Positions 49,301 to 55,300 of a stretch of 64,000 nucleotides of DNA are shown in pieces. The DNA lies in NCBI RefSeq assembly GCF_025370935.1, contig NC_133497.1, positions 9,416,599 to 9,480,598 of the forward strand, written 5' to 3'. Within the stretch, counting starts at the first letter, position 1. Each line of letters begins with the position of its first letter. The DNA is from Choristoneura fumiferana. Lineage: Eukaryota > Arthropoda > Insecta > Lepidoptera > Tortricidae. Position numbers and translations under genes: made by a program. The notes under the pieces were generated by a model that saw only the letters and a program-made list of their open reading frames with translations, did no database searches and had not been told where the DNA came from.

Positions 49301-52300
49301 AACACTGGAGATTACGGCACCGGACTACGTATATCATCGTCGGTATGGTGAATCGTGGCAGCATGAAACGGTGGGACGGTGGCAAATGAAAAAAAAAAGA
49401 TAGGCAACACGTTTCACAGATAAAAAATATATTGGTCGCAAATTTGTAACAGGGGGCACACACTAGCGCGCAAACATTCGTACATTGTACCGAATGAATA
49501 AAAAGAGACTGCATGCATTCCATTCTTAAAAACATTGATCCGAATTCATTGCGAATGATCTAAGCCATTGTCAAAACATGACCCACGAAATTGATGAGGA
49601 CTGATTCAAGTTGCTCTTCCTTTAGCTTGTACTCTTGTCAAATCTCGACGAGTGTAAATGCAGCATTAAGATGGTCCTAATCCTAACCTTGAGCCTGGTC
49701 TCCGGGTCGAGCGGCGACAGCTCGTCCATTGGCAGCGCGGCCAGCCGCAGCTGGACCTCGCAGGCGGCGGTGAGCTGGCGCGCCTGGTGGAACGCCTCCT
49801 CGAGAGAGGCGCCGCAGCAGAGCGCGCCGGAGCCCGGCAGCATCAGCACCTTGGCGGACGGGCCCAGCGCGCGGACCAGCTTCTCGTGCTCCTCGTTGTC
49901 GAGAACCCCTGGAAACACGATCGAAATTTGACGACCGGATGGCTGGGCTGTTAGGGTCTCCCCAAACCTAACGACGCGGAATCGGCTTTAGCCGATCAAA
50001 ACACTCTTTATGTCCACGCAACGGAATAAGAGCGAAAAAGACGTCGATCGGCTGGGCTGACGCGATACGACTTTTAGCGACCCTTAGTGACCCTGACTGA
50101 CTACGTAATTTAATTGTAATTACCCCTATATTTTAAAATATCTACCTATAAATAAAAAAAAGAAATCTAAAATGAAATCTTTATCTTTCGGATACCGATT
50201 ATTCACTTCACCCTGGTTGGAGTTGACTACACAATAAAACAAAACATATTATTTACCCTTTTTCGTTGTCGCAGTCGGACAATAAACCGATAATAACTGC
50301 ATTTTATCGGTAGCTTACCAAAAATTTGCTTAATGAGGGCTATCGTTTTTAGTCTCACTAGATGGCGCACTGTTGCGTGAGGTTTTTAAGTATGGCTTTC
50401 AAAGTCTGTTATTACGGGCGTGAAAACATAGTTTAGATTAAAATCATATTTAATACACCTTAAAACCGTACCATAAAAATATCGAGCATGCCACAGTGTT
50501 GCATAGTCCCCGTTTTGTTCGGAAAAAATGGACGACAAAGGTTTCTGAAAGACAAAACTGTCGCAAAATACAGACATTCATTGCCCCGGAACCCATATTT
50601 GTCGTAATTAATTTCAGATATTGCAAAATATTCACAAAATTATTCTTATTATAAATAAGCCCGCGTAGCTCACCCAAAATCTATGAGATTTGACATTTCG
50701 GAGACCTCACGCTACACTAGCGCCTCTAGTGGCGAATTCATACGCGATAGCCCTCATTAACGGTAGCTAAGCGGTTTTTTTCCAACTACAGGCCCGCGCC
50801 CGCTCAGCAGGTGTCTGCACTGACCGTACGGCACGCGGTGGTAAGCCACGTCTCCGACCAGCGCGGCCTCGTGGCACAGCGGCAGCAGCCCCCGCTTGCA
50901 GCTGGACACGGCCAGCGCCGGCGGCGACCGCAGATGCAGCACGCAGCGCAGGTCCGGCCGGGCCGCGTGCACAGACGCGTGCAGCGAGAACCCTGCAACA
51001 CGGGGACTGTCAGCTCAGCTCACAATGGAACACGGCAGATTTCGTTGAGAGAATATCCAGAGGCCGTATTGCCTAACGCTTCTAATGCTTGCGATCGCAA
51101 TCAAATTACAGTTTTTTTTAATGCGAAATCTGTCATTTGATTGCGATCGTGAGCGTCAGAAATGTTACGCAATATGTATGTATGTATGTATGTAAACTCT
51201 TTATTGCACATAAAAATAAAAATACAAATACACAGAGAGGAGAACAAATGCGAGCTTATCCCTAAAAAGGGATCTCTTCCAGCTAACCTAGTTAGGAGAA
51301 AACATTTGGTTATATAGGGCCTCGGGGCCGGATTAACCATTAGGGGGTGACACTCTTTCCGGGCCCGGATAATACCGCCATGGAAATACCGACCCTGTTT
51401 TTCGTGTATGTACACGCCCATATACCACGCGCCATATAAATCCGCCTCTTTCATTCTTTCTACCCCAGATGAGTACTCGCTGTCATGTAATTATTAAAGA
51501 GATAATTAAATCGAAAACGAAATAATCGTCATAAGTTTCTAGAAGATACCGCGCGGCGTGTCCGCTCAGCAGCTCAGCTGGACGGCGTCTGGCACTCACC
51601 GTCGACGTCGACCGGGTAGTTGGTGGTGCCCTGGTCCTGCACGGCGCCCTGCATGTCCACCTTGGCCAGCGCGGAGGCGGTCACCTCGTGCGGCAGCAGC
51701 CCGCGCGGCGTCGTCAGCACCTGCTCCACGGCCGTGTTCAAACGGGCCGTGATCTGCCCGTTGATGCCCGCTGGAACATCACACAACCGTCACTGAACAT
51801 GGACTAATCTGTACGCCGTACGGAACCGGTAGGGAGTCACGCTAGCACTTAACCTCTTCACCGCCACAAAAAAAACGAAGTGACGTGCTCCGCACGCCAC
51901 AGAGAAACCAGCGACATATCAACTTGATTTTTAATTCCATTGCAGAAGGATTAATTTCTAGTTGAATGTTGGTCATATAGATGACTGTGGCGTGTGAGAC
52001 ATTCCATTGGCTGTCACGACTAGGTGACTCTGGCGGTGAAGAGGTTAATAGATTTTCCACCTACCTACACATTTACTCATTCTATTTCTTTTATAATATG
52101 CTTACATAGTTACCAAGATGAGAAAACAAGAATACGTAGGCGTACTTGTCCATTTTTATACTAGTTTTCCACATGCCACCGCAGTGAAGGGAATATAGCA
52201 GCAAAATTTAGACTTTACACATAGAAACCTTTGCAACATCTACATACTAACACGAACCACAAAATTCATGGTCAACTGCTTTTATTGCCTTTAAGGATTA

Positions 52301-55300
52301 GTGCGCAAAACTTGCTAACTCACCAACTAATTTCTATTAAATGACGATTTTAGTATAAAAACGTGACATGTTTACTGTCCCTGCTTATTATGTATGTATG
52401 GCCTACTTAAGAGCGTTTATACCTGCTGAGCTGGCAATGACGCATTTTTGTTAGTTTTTCTCGATTATTCCATAAAAATTGAATGAAAATTAAAAATGTG
52501 GTCTGATAGAACTGTTCTTAGTTAATGTGTCTACTCCAATAATTATTCGTGATAGACTTTTATACACTAAGTTACTTGAATTAAATGAATTATTATTATT
52601 ATTATATCCTTTAAAAACGAACAAATGTTTATTAACAGTTTTTAAAGAAAATAAAAGTCTATTCCGCATCAGTATTGGAGTAGACACATTAACTTATATA
52701 TTAAGAACAGTTCTATCAGACCACATTTTTAATTTTCATTCAATGTTTATGGAATAATCGTGAAAAACTAACAAAAATGCAACGTTGCCAGCTCAGCAGG
52801 TATAAACGCTCTTAAAGAATAAACGTTTAATTTAACGTTTAGTTTAGTTTAACCAACACAAATACTCACTCTGAGTCCAACCGAAGAGATCCACAAGTCG
52901 ATAGCAAGCAGCGAGCTTGCACCGCAGTATCTTCTCTCCCTTTTCATAGCCGAAACCCTCGATGCCGCGGATGTCGTTGATGGGAAGCACGCAACTCGGA
53001 CTCTGGAATCAAAAGGGAGCCAGATGAGCTGTCATTTAATCTCATGCGAATTATCATATTATTATCAGTAGGGCCCGGATTTTACTTGCGGCTATTGACA
53101 GATTATAGAGAGAGAGAGCACCGCTTTATCGACATATCAAGTTTTTTTATGTTTTTATTAGATAAAACCTCAAACATTCCGATGATACGTAGGTAGATAC
53201 TTTTTTCAGCGGTCAATGATAAAAAAAGTTTAATACGTTTAAATTGCTTTATCTAAATCACTCTAATTAGGTACGAATACCTTTATATTTTTTAACTTGA
53301 GAAAATATCCCTCTGAGACCACAACGTTAGGTAGCTTGTTTGCCTACCCTTTGATAAAATAAAAGATAAAATATTATTTTGTATTCCTTGACTTCTTATC
53401 ATAGCCAATATAAAGTATTTTATAATAATATTCCATGCAAAAATATATTTACAATTTCATATTAAAGTTACAACATAACCTGTGGAATGGCAGCGCCATA
53501 TTTAAAATTTACTGTCAAGCGGCGCGGCCATTTTGAAAAAATCTTTCTTGACTGCAGTGACAGCTACGAATTAATTTCGCGAATTCGCGAATTTTATTAA
53601 AATAAAGATAAGATTATAATTGTATTTACTAACACTATGGATTCTAAAGTCCGCAATAAATGATTTGTATTTGTATTTGTATTTGTATTAAAAATTTCAC
53701 CAAAAAAACTACTTTAATTTAATAGATAAGCCTTACAGTGATAGTTTAGCATAAAATGGCATATATAATTAAATAACAATGAATGACCTTCAATTTCTGT
53801 GAACTTTATTATTCATTATCAAATATCTGATAACTAAATTTTTCTCAGTCATGTATTAAATAACTATAATTACAAAATAAAACAATTACCTGTAGGAAAC
53901 ACTGATTTATTTCGTAAAATATTAATTTATTTACGAAACAAAGCCCTTTTATAGTCTTTCAATATCAAATAATAGTATAATACGAGGTTCCAAAAATACC
54001 AGCGCACGGCATCGGCCACACAGTGAAACTTGAGTAAACGATAAGAACGAAATTTCTTCCGTAGTGTTGTCGCGGCCGTTAATAAATGCCATCCCTGTCT
54101 ATTTATGAACGCATTCTGCAAGAATAAGCAAGCGAGATATAGGTCTACCAGTTTATATTTGTTAGTGAAATACGTCACCCGCCAACGACCGGGAGCCGGT
54201 CGCTTGCCACTCAAGGGTTTTTGACAGCGTGCCGGGAGCCGGTCGCCTGCCAAACAAGGGTGTGCGGGACCCGGACGCTTGCCACTCCAAGGGATAAATT
54301 ATAAAAACATTATTGATTTGTCGATAAAAAGCGGTGCTCTCTCCCTACAATCTGTCAATAGCCGCACACAAAATTCCGAGCCCTAATTATCAGTCGCAGA
54401 CGTACACTGTTGGATAAACGTCTCCCCCATAGACCTCCAGTTGCATCGGTTCGAAGCAGCAGCAGCAGCCTGCATCTAAAGTAGGGTTGCCATCTTGCCA
54501 TACGTCCCGGTACGCCAAGACATGTCCCGGTTTGAAGCATGGTGTCCCGGCGTCCCGGCCGATAAGCAAATTGTCCCGGTTTAAGAATCATAGTTATTTA
54601 GTAGGGGGCTGGACTTGTTAAATAATAATATACCTACAATAAACACGGCTAACTAGCTAGGCTGCAACGTAGCCGATAACGTGCATTTTCCGCTTTGTAG
54701 CGAAAAGCGCCCACGAACAAAGAACCGCAGTGGGCCCGCGTGGGAACAACGGCCCAAGCTCTGTCATTCTGAGAGGTCTGTGCCCAGCAGAAGGCTCCTT
54801 CTTTCTCTATCTCTTTTCCTTCCTTTCTCTCTCCCTTCCTCTAATCACACAGTCAAACTTTGCAATCCCGCGGACCCGGTGGTCCTTCAAGCCGCATTCA
54901 ATGGTCCTTCGAGCCGGATGAAATTTTAAATCGAGCCAGTTACGATGGTCCTTCCAGGCCAGGGCACCGGTCCGCGCTTACCCTGAAGGTGCCGGTGTGG
55001 AGTCGGCCGCCGACCATTTCGCGGATGCGCTGCAGCAGCGGCGCGTCCCCGCCCTCGTGCATCTGCTGGTCCAGCACACGCTCCAGCTCCTCGCGAAACA
55101 GCTTTGAGGACATGAGCGCTTCCACCCGCTTGCGCCGCTCCATTTCGCGGACATCCTGAAAAGAACAATAAACATTGTATTTGTCTAACATCTGGTAGCA
55201 TGGTGAACGGTTGTGTTGCTCTGAAGATGAGCTCTGGTTGAGTTCGAAACGCGTCAGTGTAGTGTGGTGGTAGTGATAGATGGGTTTGTGTGATTTGTGT

